Assembly (NCBI GenBank): GCA_018268995.1 | Contig: JAFDVL010000004.1 | Location: 1 to 64,000, forward strand | DNA from: Acidobacteriota bacterium | Lineage (GTDB): Bacteria > Acidobacteriota > Blastocatellia > RBC074 | Length of the DNA stretch: 64,000 bases | Direction: 5' to 3' | Shown here: piece by piece, positions 8,224 through 16,296 of the stretch | Position numbering within the stretch: position 1 is the first letter of the stretch | Layout of the letters: each line of letters opens with the position of its first letter | Made by a program: the position numbers and the translations under genes | The notes under the pieces: model-generated | Told to the model about the DNA's origin: nothing | What the model saw: the letters and a program-made list of their open reading frames with translations, nothing else | Databases searched by the model: none

Positions 8224-8976
8224 TTAGTTTGAGGGTTCGCCGTTCGGTCTCTCACGCCCAGGGCCGCCACGTCCACGCCCGCCAGGGCCAAAGGCGGGGC
8301 GCAGTTCATCTTCGGTTAATTGCCCATCCGCGTTTTTGTCCAATGTTTTCAGGGCAACAGGCGCGTTATTGATTTCGTCTTCCGTGATTGCGCCATCGTG
8401 GTTGGCATCCAGAGCTGTCAGCAGCGGCATCATCCGCATCATTCCGCCGGGGCCACCGCGTCCACCACGCCCTTCACCACGTCCGCCGCCACGGCCTTCG
8501 CCATGATCGTCGTGGTCATCGCGTTCGTTGGCGCTGGTGGCCGCACTCTGCGCCGCCGCCATCCTGGTCAGTTCGTCCTGCGTCAGAAAGTTGTCTTTAT
8601 TGGCATCGGCGCGCGCAAAGATGCCTTGCATCCGTTCCGGCACTTCCTGCTTGGAAAGCTTTCCGTCTTTGTTTTCATCAAAGGCCATCAACGTGTTGAC
8701 GACTTCCTCGTTGGGGTTGCTGACCGGGCCGCCACGCCCTTCGCGGTCGAAGTTGGGGCGCAGTTCATCTTCGGTCAGCTTGCCATCCGCATTTTTATCC
8801 AGCTTCCGCAACGCGGCAGCGGCCTGCGTGATTTCGTCAGCGGAAATCACGCCGTCGCGATTGGCGTCCAGCGCGGCTTGGGCCGGAAGCATCGGGCGTT
8901 CGCCGCGTTGTGGCTGCGCAATAATGGCAAGCGTGATGAGGGTCGCAAAACTCAGTACAGTGATGATGATTTTCAT
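8224..8976 (-). CDS. Secreted calcium-binding protein with six EF-hand loops
   Basis: 250 residues with an N-terminal signal peptide. Six EF-hand loops are visible: DANRDGVISADE, DKNADGKLTEDE, DENKDGKLSKQE, DANKDNFLTQDE, DANHDGAITEDE and DKNADGQLTEDE, arranged as pairs separated by a Gly/Arg-rich linker (about residues 160-180) containing repeated GRGG units. Loops 2 and 6 are almost identical, showing internal duplication. It should bind several Ca2+ ions outside the cytoplasm. It is 25 bases upstream of apbE on the same strand and probably co-transcribed with it. Precise role unknown. Confidence 0.85.
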   Translation of the reverse strand: MKIIITVLSFATLITLAIIAQPQRGERPMLPAQAALDANRDGVISADEITQAAAALRKLDKNADGKLTEDELRPNFDREGRGGPVSNPNEEVVNTLMAFDENKDGKLSKQEVPERMQGIFARADANKDNFLTQDELTRMAAAQSAATSANERDDHDDHGEGRGGGRGEGRGGRGGPGGMMRMMPLLTALDANHDGAITEDEINNAPVALKTLDKNADGQLTEDELRPAFGPGGRGRGGPGRERPNGEPSN

Positions 8977-8989
8977 AACATTTCTCTTT

Positions 8990-9216
8990 GGTAACTAGCC
9001 AGCCTTCTTCGTCTCGCGAGAGACGCCTGAGTGTAGGCAGGTCGTTCACGGCCTGTCGCCAGCGGGGTGAGCCGCGCGTCCCAGCGGGACGATTGAGGCC
9101 GTGCGATCCTTCAATCGTCCCGCTGGGACGCGCCGCACGCGCGATCTTTGACAGGCCGTGAACGACCTGCCTACCGTCCAACGTCCCGCTGGGACGAAGA
9201 CGGCTGACCAGTTACC
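8990..9216. repeat. 227-bp nested inverted-repeat element
   Basis: Successive arms nest symmetrically: GGTAACT (8990-8996) with 9210-9216; a 25-bp perfect arm 9033-9057 with 9150-9174; and a 23-bp perfect arm 9074-9096 with 9111-9133. The palindromic word CGTCCCGCTGGGACG occurs repeatedly. The whole element can fold on itself. It begins 14 bases upstream of the EF-hand gene start, so it occupies that gene's promoter/5' leader. Confidence 0.75.
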
Positions 9217-9254
9217 CTCTTTGTTTCCTGATGATGAGCAGCCGGAGTAATCAC

Positions 9255-9935
9255 TTACTTGCCGGTCTCAGAAACCTCCAGTTGATTTGCCTCGCCTCGG
9301 TGCCAAAACCGACGCAGAGATTTCCATTGCGGCCAAAGCAGCACCAAACATACGCCAAACATAAAGAGGCCTTGCCAGCGTAACGATGCTTGCGTGTCCG
9401 GTGAAGTAACGTAAAAACGCAGCCGCATCTCGCGTTGGAGCGGATCGCGGAGCTGTTGGCCAAGCTGAATTTCCTTGGTGGCAGGAACCAACGCATTCAC
9501 CAGATAGACGCCCAACTCAGGCAGGTGATTATTGCGAAAATAGAGTTGTTGATTGGCAGCACCCAGCGTCGCTGTGGCTGTCAGGATGAGGCGAATTGTC
9601 CCCATCCCTTCCCGCATTTCCGACATCGGCGGGAATTGCCAATCACGCAACGTGAGCGGCACCTTGACGTCGTTGAGCGAAAACTCCGAATCCTGCCACA
9701 CACGGCGTGCATATGCTTGTTCCTCGCTCTTGCTAACCTGCCCATCGTGATCGGCGTCAATCAAGGTGCAGATGCGTTCGGCGACCTCGCTGCCGGGAAT
9801 CAGTCGCAGTTCGATTCGCACACCGTCGGGCGCAAGGGCGATTTGGGCCACCTGTAAATATTGATCAAGTACGTGCGCTGACACCGAAGGAGAAACGGCG
9901 CACAGGCAGAACAAACACAACGCCAGTCGTTTCAT
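9255..9935 (-). CDS. Exported HupE-N-terminal-like protein with one C-terminal membrane helix
   Basis: 226 residues. Signal peptide ending SVSA, then a beta-rich domain starting HVLDQYLQVAQI that resembles the extracytoplasmic N-terminal domain of HupE/UreJ-like proteins, with an EF-hand-like loop DADHDGQVSKSE near residues 60-71. A single hydrophobic helix lies near the C-terminus (about 185-200), followed by a basic patch. The multi-helix HupE channel part is missing, so it is either a stand-alone version of that domain or a shortened relative. It follows the DUF3500 gene by ten bases, the same association seen at 16-19.6 kb. Confidence 0.6.
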   Translation of the reverse strand: MKRLALCLFCLCAVSPSVSAHVLDQYLQVAQIALAPDGVRIELRLIPGSEVAERICTLIDADHDGQVSKSEEQAYARRVWQDSEFSLNDVKVPLTLRDWQFPPMSEMREGMGTIRLILTATATLGAANQQLYFRNNHLPELGVYLVNALVPATKEIQLGQQLRDPLQREMRLRFYVTSPDTQASLRWQGLFMFGVCLVLLWPQWKSLRRFWHRGEANQLEVSETGK

Positions 9936-9945
9936 CGCTTCCCCT

Positions 9946-11106
9946 CTATCGTTTCGTCAGGCGCGCACCATAGTCATTCGTCGGATCGCGGTAAATCGTG
10001 TGAATGTGTTCGGTGTCGCCTCCTTGCGGCGCAAACTCAATCAACAGTGTTGGCCCTTGAATGCGATAGTAGGCGGCGCTGCCCGGTGTCGTTGGCCCGC
10101 TCCAGGCAAACCACGTCTCATTCAAAGTGGCTTTGATTTCGGCCATCTTCGCCGCTGCCGCTTCATCATTGAGAATGCCGACCCATTCATTGACGATGTC
10201 CAATAGCTTCTCTTTTTGTGCGGCATTCAATGCTGAAACCTTGATGCCTTCGGGTTGAATCGTCTTGCCGTCTTCGCCTGGGCCGAGCACGAGGTTGCTG
10301 ACCTGATAAGGAAGAATCGCTTGCGTTTGCTGCGCCGCGTCGAGCGCATTGATGAGCACAAAGCCTTTCTCATATTCGCGGCCCAACGGTCGCACCGTCT
10401 CGCCATTCAGCTTGTACGTGGCAGGCTGCACAGCAGGCAAACTGGGCGCAAGCACGTTGCTTTTGCCGATCACCGTGACATTGATTGCCAGATGATGACC
10501 GCCGAATTGAATCATCCACGGATCGGTCAATGAAGGCGCGCCGAGAAATGCGATGTAGTATTCATCGCGGCCAAAGATCAATCCACCGGGGCCACCCGGC
10601 CCGCGCCCACCGCGCCCTGGCCCTTGACCACCGGGAGGGCCGCCACCTGGCGGGCCACCGGGTCTTCCCCCACGCGGCCCCATCCCGGATGTCTTCAACA
10701 CCTCATCGCCTTCCATGATTTCTTTCACTTTCTGGAGCCCTGGCTTGCTTAGTGCCGCCGCCAGTAATTTCATCAAGGATTCGCGTTGCGTTGCATTCAG
10801 GTCGCCCCAGCGCAAGCCGTTGCGTTGAAAAATTCCACTGGGAAAATTCGACCACTTAACTTTCTGATCGCTGTCGAACGCGAAACTGACCTTCGCACGT
10901 TCTGCCTCATTAAGTGTAGCTAGAAAGGCTTTGGCTGCTGCGACTGTCTTGCCTGTCACGTCGCTTTCTTTCGCTGGCACGGCGCGCAGCGGGGGCGCAG
11001 GTGCCGCATTGATTTTTTGCGTTCGCTGCTGTGCGGCGCGCAACCCCCACCCCGCAGGCAGCAGCACCAAGAAACACAGCCCTATGATCATACGTTTTTG
11101 TTTCAT
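9946..11106 (-). CDS. DUF3500 protein, exported
   Basis: 386 residues with an N-terminal signal segment. The core matches the DUF3500 family: KVSFAFDSDQKVKWSNFP near the start, DEYYIAFLGAPS, DPWMIQFGGHHLAINVTV, and the C-terminal HIHTIYRDP. A Gly/Pro/Arg-rich insert (about residues 145-175) interrupts the domain. Function of the family is not established; the conserved His and Asp residues suggest metal or ligand binding, which is inference. AGGGAGG six bases before the ATG is a perfect ribosome site. It is in the sigma/anti-sigma operon on the minus strand. Confidence 0.85.
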   Translation of the reverse strand: MKQKRMIIGLCFLVLLPAGWGLRAAQQRTQKINAAPAPPLRAVPAKESDVTGKTVAAAKAFLATLNEAERAKVSFAFDSDQKVKWSNFPSGIFQRNGLRWGDLNATQRESLMKLLAAALSKPGLQKVKEIMEGDEVLKTSGMGPRGGRPGGPPGGGPPGGQGPGRGGRGPGGPGGLIFGRDEYYIAFLGAPSLTDPWMIQFGGHHLAINVTVIGKSNVLAPSLPAVQPATYKLNGETVRPLGREYEKGFVLINALDAAQQTQAILPYQVSNLVLGPGEDGKTIQPEGIKVSALNAAQKEKLLDIVNEWVGILNDEAAAAKMAEIKATLNETWFAWSGPTTPGSAAYYRIQGPTLLIEFAPQGGDTEHIHTIYRDPTNDYGARLTKR

Positions 11107-11155
11107 TCAAACCTCCCTTAAGAATCTGTCGAAATTGATGAGCGCGACAAAAGCG

Positions 11156-11998
11156 TTAGTTTTCGTCATCAGGATGACGACCGCGACCACGCGGGCCGTC
11201 TTTGCCAAAGGGCAGCCCATTTGCGGTGAAATCCACAGGCGGACGAAACAGCGCGGCATCCGGTTCGCGGCGATTGATGTTGGTCAAGCGATAGGTGTTT
11301 TCGCCAAAGCGCGGATCGCTGTATTTGCTCAAAATGATTTCCTGCAAGGCGGGCGCGTACCATTGCTCTGAAACGATCTCCAACGCACGATCATTGCCAA
11401 TTTGTCCAACGGGAATGGTAATGACAGAGCGCGTTCCTTCGGCTTCGACGCCTTCAAGGGTTTGTTTGCCTAGCGCTTCCATTTTGGCGTTGGCAGGTTT
11501 GGGAAATTCGACGTTCGCAGGCGGCGGACGGTGATGAAAGTTTTTTTTCTCAACCGTTCGCCGATTCAGGTCAATTATGTATTCGACATCCAGCAGTGGG
11601 TCATGAATAAAGACAAATTTCGGTGCCTCATCGGCAGTGGCTGCGGTAACCAGCGGCCCAATGCCGCCCAAGGTTTGTTCCCGACGGGTGCGACCTTCGC
11701 TGTCACGTGCAATAAAGGCGGTGGACTTGCGAGCAATGCGGCTACCGTCACTGAGCGTTTGGACAAATTCGGTTTCTGCAGTCGCAGAAAAAGGCGTGTT
11801 TTTGACCGTTTTCCCACTAAAGCGCATCAGCGAAGAAACAAAGCGGAAGCCAGGTTCAGGCGGGGCTGCTACTTCGCGAGGCGGCCCCCCGCGCTTACCT
11901 TCGCTGCGTTTGCCATGCGGCTGCGCAAGGCTGGGCAAACAAAGAATGGTAAAAAGACAAGCCATAACGAACAGGTGTCTTGATTGCGTTGTGCTCAT
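11156..11998 (-). CDS. Secreted protein of the sigma/anti-sigma cassette, possibly LolA/RseB-like
   Basis: 280 residues with a signal peptide ending SLAQ. After a basic Gly/Pro stretch comes a conserved domain: SSLMRFSGKTVKNTPFSATAE, RDSEGRTRREQTLGG, a hydrophobic beta strand around KFVFIHDPLLDVEYIID, and VEAEGTRSVITIPVGQIGND. The protein at 37.1-38.1 kb is a clear paralogue, also encoded just downstream of an ECF sigma/anti-sigma pair. The beta-rich outline with a segment predicted to read a bound molecule recalls LolA/RseB folds, but that is inference. It may be the envelope sensor or an effector of the sigma system. Confidence 0.65.
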   Translation of the reverse strand: MSTTQSRHLFVMACLFTILCLPSLAQPHGKRSEGKRGGPPREVAAPPEPGFRFVSSLMRFSGKTVKNTPFSATAETEFVQTLSDGSRIARKSTAFIARDSEGRTRREQTLGGIGPLVTAATADEAPKFVFIHDPLLDVEYIIDLNRRTVEKKNFHHRPPPANVEFPKPANAKMEALGKQTLEGVEAEGTRSVITIPVGQIGNDRALEIVSEQWYAPALQEIILSKYSDPRFGENTYRLTNINRREPDAALFRPPVDFTANGLPFGKDGPRGRGRHPDDEN

Positions 11999-12010
11999 AA
12001 CGATTACCTC

Positions 12011-12658
12011 TTACTCGACAAACCGAATCGCACGCGCTAGACCATCGTCGCCGAGCATGACATCCGCTTTGACCCACTTTTTATCGCTCGCCGATGGCAG
12101 TGGAAAGCCTAATGAAGCCAGCGTCGAAGGCGTCACTTCAATCCGAATCAAGTGTCCACCGACAGAACCGGAATCAGCAACGTAGATGAGCGGGATAAAG
12201 TCGGACGTGACTTCTACTTGTCGTTGGCGCGGCTGCGCAGGTCTGCGCCCTCGTACGGGTGCGGTTTTCTGTAATGCGTGAAGGGTCGGCGTGGCAACCG
12301 ACTTGTCATTAGACGGTTCTGCTTCAGGCGTTGGCAAGGTTGGCTTGGGAACACTTTCAAAGCGCGCGACCGGTGTAGCAGCACGCTGCGGTAAAAGTTG
12401 CCAGAGTCCTATTGCCAGCAGCAGCGCGGCTAACGCCCCCCCGGCCCAGCGCCAGGCAAACCAGTCGGCAAAAAAACTGCGCGCTGGTGTTGCCGTGGTG
12501 CATTTTGGGTTTTGTGCGATTTCATTGCGAATACGTTGGTACAAAAACGGTGCCTCGGCGGCGGCGTCCATTCGCTCCTCACTCGCACTGGCGGCGGCGA
12601 AAATACGACGGCAAAGCGCTTCATTCGCGCGGTCTTGTTCAGGAGAAAGTTTGTTCAT
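12011..12658 (-). CDS. Anti-sigma factor-like membrane protein
   Basis: 215 residues. The cytoplasmic N-terminus (about 1-75) is followed by one membrane helix (GGALAALLLAIGLWQLL, about 78-95) and a periplasmic part ending in a conserved module: DFIPLIYVADSG, HLIRIEVTPSTLASLGFPL and ADVMLGDDGLARAIRFV. The ATG overlaps the TGA of the sigma gene (ATGA), implying translational coupling and equimolar synthesis. Topology and coupling fit an anti-sigma factor that holds the ECF sigma at the membrane. No ZAS zinc motif is visible. A paralogue lies at 38.1-38.8 kb. Confidence 0.7.
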   Translation of the reverse strand: MNKLSPEQDRANEALCRRIFAAASASEERMDAAAEAPFLYQRIRNEIAQNPKCTTATPARSFFADWFAWRWAGGALAALLLAIGLWQLLPQRAATPVARFESVPKPTLPTPEAEPSNDKSVATPTLHALQKTAPVRGRRPAQPRQRQVEVTSDFIPLIYVADSGSVGGHLIRIEVTPSTLASLGFPLPSASDKKWVKADVMLGDDGLARAIRFVE

Positions 12659-13224
12659 TGCCATTGCTCCATCACTCGTTGCAATTTCACTCGTGCGTTG
12701 TAGGCACGTACTTTGACATTCGCCACGGACCAACCCAACAGTTTCCCAATCTCTTCACTTGACCAGCCTTCCTCATACAACAGGGTCAACATGAGCCGGT
12801 CTTCCGGCTTGAGATGCGCGAGTAATTTGTGCGCCAGATCGCGGGAAATCACGCGCTGCTCGGCGGTCGTCGCAACCGTGCTGCGCCGCGTTTCGATTTG
12901 CGCGGCATCCGTTTCGCTCATGTCAGTGAAGAGGTCTTCCTGTCGTCGTTGCAGACGTCGCAACTCATCCAAACAGGCGTTCGCCGTAATGCGCGAGAGC
13001 CAGGCGGCAAAGGATTTTTCCTGCTTGCCCTGAAACTGATTGAGCGCCAGATAGGCCCGACAAAACGCCGCCTGAAGAATGTCTTCGATTTGTTCCTGAC
13101 GCGGGAAAAACCGTCCGGCAATCCGTGCCGCCATTCGTTTATGCCGCTGGAACAACTCGGCAAACGCCGACTCTTCGCCCGCCATCGTGGCGATAATTAA
13201 TTCCTCATCGGTGGGGGCGGTCAT
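12655..13224 (-). CDS. ECF-type RNA polymerase sigma factor
   Basis: 189 residues, the normal size for an extracytoplasmic-function sigma factor. Region 2 is seen as AFAELFQRHKRMAARIAGRFF with QAAFCRAYLALNQFQG, and region 4 as LMLTLLYEEGWSSEEIGKLL followed by the DNA-reading helix NVKVRAYNARVKL. It would direct RNA polymerase to a small regulon. The ATG at 13224 is preferred because GGAGG lies 11 bases upstream; ATGs at 13245 and 13266 are possible. It overlaps the anti-sigma gene by four bases. Paralogue at 38.8-39.4 kb. Confidence 0.92.
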   Translation of the reverse strand: MTAPTDEELIIATMAGEESAFAELFQRHKRMAARIAGRFFPRQEQIEDILQAAFCRAYLALNQFQGKQEKSFAAWLSRITANACLDELRRLQRRQEDLFTDMSETDAAQIETRRSTVATTAEQRVISRDLAHKLLAHLKPEDRLMLTLLYEEGWSSEEIGKLLGWSVANVKVRAYNARVKLQRVMEQWQ

Positions 13225-13423
13225 CGTATCTTCGTCCTCCACCATTACTCGGCTCAGATTGACCATAGCAGCGAATGTCGGTACGCCCTTTTCGCCTTAT
13301 TTTCAGGAAACGAATGAGCGTGCTATTTCTAAGGACGATAGAAAAACTGCCAGAGTTAAACCCCTCGTCAAAAAGTATGAACCAACTCTGCATTTTTTGG
13401 CCGAGAAACACCTTTTCTGCCAC

Positions 13424-15001
13424 TCATTCTTTTTTCGTGGGCAGTTGGCAAACAAAATTCGCGGCGTCATCAATACTGCCGTTGCCTTTGTAAACGGCAA
13501 CTTGTGGATAGGGGCAGAGCGGGCGGGTGCGATCAACTTTGCCATTGGTTGCATGGGAAGCGAGGATTTTCTGCGGGGCTTGTTTTTTCTCCACCCAGGT
13601 TTCCAGCGCCGTCAGTGCATCAAGCGTGTTCGGGCCGGGGCCACCGCCGCAATGCCCCATCCCCGGAGCCATGAACAACCGCGCAAAATCGCGTGTTTCG
13701 TTGCCGAAAAGCTCTTCGACGCTTTCGTAATACTGAAGGCTGTTGCGCGGCGAGATGTTCTGATCGAGCCAACCGTGATACAGAATCAATTTACCGCCGA
13801 GCCGTTGGAAGGCCGTCAAATCAGGCTCAATCGAATTCAGGATCGGGCCGAGTAAATTGGAAGCGGAAACCAAGGACGCAAAGTTTTTCGGGTCGGACAT
13901 ATCAAATGTCTTCCAATCCCACGCGGGATTGTTGAAGGCCATGTACTTGAAATAGCCGATGGGCACAATGAAAGGGTTTTGAATGTGCCCTGGCCACCCT
14001 TCTTCGCTACTCGGTTCATAGCCCCACCAGAACAGCTTGCCCGTCGTCGGGTCTTTCAAGCCTTCATAAATTTTGCGCACCGAATCAACTTGTCCGGCAG
14101 TCAGACAATCGGGGCTGTCTGCGCCTTTACATTGCAACACCGCCGGATCAAAGGCACAGCGCCGTGGATCGGTAATCAACCCATCCTTCAATCCATCCTG
14201 CGCATCGCAAGCCGCCAGCGCCGCCCGTGCGATCATCGGCAGCTTTTCGTTGGGGATTAAATTTTCCGGCGCACGATGCGTCACATACGCCGCATACAAT
14301 TCGCCCGGCCACATTCGCGTAGGATGATTTGCCGGAGCGCCCGCCACAATGCCATCGTAATCCGCCGGGTAACGCTGCGCTTCGGACAGCGCCTGCCCGC
14401 CACCGCCCGAACAGCCCGTGAAATAGGAATAGCGCGGTGACTGGTTGTAATAAGCCCGAATCGCGCTTTTCGCCGCCCGTGCCGTCAAATGAATGCCGCG
14501 TGACGCGAAGTCCACCATCAACTCAGGATGCCCCAGCGGCCACGCTTCATTACCCGGTTGATTGGTGTGGCCAGTGTCAGTGCTGGCGGTTGCATAACCA
14601 CGCGCTAACGCCTGCGCCATTGCCGGGTATGCGATAAACCCCGCGAGTCCGCCATTGCCTACACCGTTGAATTTGCCGTTCCAGCTTTTGTCGCCTGTCG
14701 CCGCCGGTAGCCAGACCTCAAAATTGATCGCGGGTTCGCTCACACCAACAACACGGCAAAACGCGGGCAGATTCTTGTAAGCATTCCCGCCTTGCCCGCC
14801 GCCTCCGCCGGGGCCGCTCGGTCGTGGCGGCGCGAATGCCCCTGCGGCCACCACTTGCGCGGAAATGATTTTGGTTTGCGGCAAAGTCAACTTGGCAAGC
14901 GCCTCGCAGGCAGAAGCTGATTGCGCCAATGCAGCGAGCGAAGCCGCCCACAACAGCATCATCCAGGTAAAAAGACGAATAGCAAAAAATCGAATCTTCA
15001 T
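13424..15001 (-). CDS. Tannase / feruloyl esterase family protein, secreted
   Basis: 525 residues, signal peptide ending ALAQ. Tannase-family esterases cleave ester bonds of gallotannins or feruloylated sugars outside the cell. The nucleophile Ser is in YFTGCSGGGGQALSEA, the Asp in LILYHGWLDQNISP, and the His in MAPGMGHCGGGPG; Cys next to the Ser and His gives the CS-D-HC arrangement of the family. A Gly-rich insert lies near residues 60-75. It follows the gallate dioxygenase gene by 15 bases, which points strongly to a gallate-ester substrate. Confidence 0.92.
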   Translation of the reverse strand: MKIRFFAIRLFTWMMLLWAASLAALAQSASACEALAKLTLPQTKIISAQVVAAGAFAPPRPSGPGGGGGQGGNAYKNLPAFCRVVGVSEPAINFEVWLPAATGDKSWNGKFNGVGNGGLAGFIAYPAMAQALARGYATASTDTGHTNQPGNEAWPLGHPELMVDFASRGIHLTARAAKSAIRAYYNQSPRYSYFTGCSGGGGQALSEAQRYPADYDGIVAGAPANHPTRMWPGELYAAYVTHRAPENLIPNEKLPMIARAALAACDAQDGLKDGLITDPRRCAFDPAVLQCKGADSPDCLTAGQVDSVRKIYEGLKDPTTGKLFWWGYEPSSEEGWPGHIQNPFIVPIGYFKYMAFNNPAWDWKTFDMSDPKNFASLVSASNLLGPILNSIEPDLTAFQRLGGKLILYHGWLDQNISPRNSLQYYESVEELFGNETRDFARLFMAPGMGHCGGGPGPNTLDALTALETWVEKKQAPQKILASHATNGKVDRTRPLCPYPQVAVYKGNGSIDDAANFVCQLPTKKE

Positions 15002-15016
15002 TTCGTTCCCTTGTCG

Positions 15017-16285
15017 TTACTCCGGTTTTGGTTTGGCCGCGACGGAATACAATGCATCCGGCGCGTTGCGGGTTTTGAGAAACTCTTCCAACGATTCGCC
15101 CCGCATTGCCGCGTAAATATGGAGGTTTGAGACGCCAACCACTGCGCCCATTTTTTCCAGCACAAAAAAGATCGCGCCATAATGAATCAACCCACGCCAA
15201 TCGCGCCGCCGAATCAGGTCGGCTTCTTCTTCGGTAAGGTGATGCGCCTGAACCAGTGCATCGAAGTCTGCCAGAAAGCGCGCACGGAAATCCGGGTCAA
15301 TCAGGCGATGTAGAAATTTGTTCAGCCGATACGCTTTGACGCTGCGGGCAAGCGTGAACGGATAGGTGCCGGGTAAGGCTTCGACGCCAGCGGTTTGTTG
15401 CTGAATTCGTTGCCGATATTTTTCTTGGACGTCCACTGATTCAGTGCCCGCTTGATCTTCATAAATCGCGGTGGCCAGACCTGTCATCGTGGGCAAATAG
15501 TACGTTTGATGTACTTTCTTCACCTGCGCCGAAAGTGCGCCGCGCATCACCAGCCACATAATCACTTCGGCTCCTTCTAAGCCGCCGAGTCGCGCGTAGT
15601 CGGCATGCGTGAGTTCGGTCAATTGCTGCGGGGCTTTCTCGATCAGCTCCAAAAACTGTGTGTCCCACTCGCTATTGTTGAAGCCCGCGCGTTCGCCATG
15701 CACCTGATGCGAAAGGCCGCCAGTGGCTACGATGACGACGCCTAAATCTTCGGGGTAGCTTTCAATCGCGCGACGCAACGCCTGCCCTAGTTTGTAACAA
15801 CGTCGCGCCGTGGGCAGCGGGAATTGCAACACACCAACCTGCAACGGAATAATGCTGCTGCGCCATTCATTCGCCTGTGTTCCAAGCATGGACAACGGCG
15901 AAAAACAGCCGTGATCAAGCGCGCGATCTTGAAAGAATGACAGGTCAAATTCCTCCGCCATCAAGGCTGTCCCGATATGCCGGGCCAACGCGGTGTGCCC
16001 TTTCAGCGGGAGGACGTTGCGCACGCCTCCGCCTTCATCCGCAGGCGCGTACGATTCGCCAATGCCAAGTGCGAAGGCTGAATAATGGTCAAAGAAAAAC
16101 GACGTGATGTGGTCGTTGTAAATCACGAACAGCACGTCGGGATGTTTCGCTGCCAGCCATTGTTGGATGGGCTCATACGCAGCAAAAATTGGGGCCCACG
16201 CTGGATCGCTTTGTTTGTCGTGATCCAGCGCGAAGCCAATGGTGGGAGAGTGCGACGTGGCAATGCCTCCGAGAATGCGCGCCAT
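15017..16285 (-). CDS. desB: Gallate dioxygenase (LigB domain fused to LigA-like domain)
   Basis: 422 residues, matching the DesB/GalA layout: an N-terminal LigB-type catalytic domain (about 1-275) joined to a C-terminal LigA-like domain (about 310-405). Iron-ligand regions are ATSHSPTIGF and YNDHITSFFFDHYSAF; GLSHQVHGERAGFNNSEWD is also conserved. Gallate dioxygenase uses Fe(II) and O2 to open the gallate ring to 4-oxalomesaconate in the cytoplasm. Protocatechuate 4,5-dioxygenases have LigA and LigB as two chains, so the fused form favours gallate as substrate. It is in an operon with tannase, giving a two-step route from tannin esters to an open-chain acid. Confidence 0.9.
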   Translation of the reverse strand: MARILGGIATSHSPTIGFALDHDKQSDPAWAPIFAAYEPIQQWLAAKHPDVLFVIYNDHITSFFFDHYSAFALGIGESYAPADEGGGVRNVLPLKGHTALARHIGTALMAEEFDLSFFQDRALDHGCFSPLSMLGTQANEWRSSIIPLQVGVLQFPLPTARRCYKLGQALRRAIESYPEDLGVVIVATGGLSHQVHGERAGFNNSEWDTQFLELIEKAPQQLTELTHADYARLGGLEGAEVIMWLVMRGALSAQVKKVHQTYYLPTMTGLATAIYEDQAGTESVDVQEKYRQRIQQQTAGVEALPGTYPFTLARSVKAYRLNKFLHRLIDPDFRARFLADFDALVQAHHLTEEEADLIRRRDWRGLIHYGAIFFVLEKMGAVVGVSNLHIYAAMRGESLEEFLKTRNAPDALYSVAAKPKPE

Positions 16286-16296
16286 AATAATGTTTT

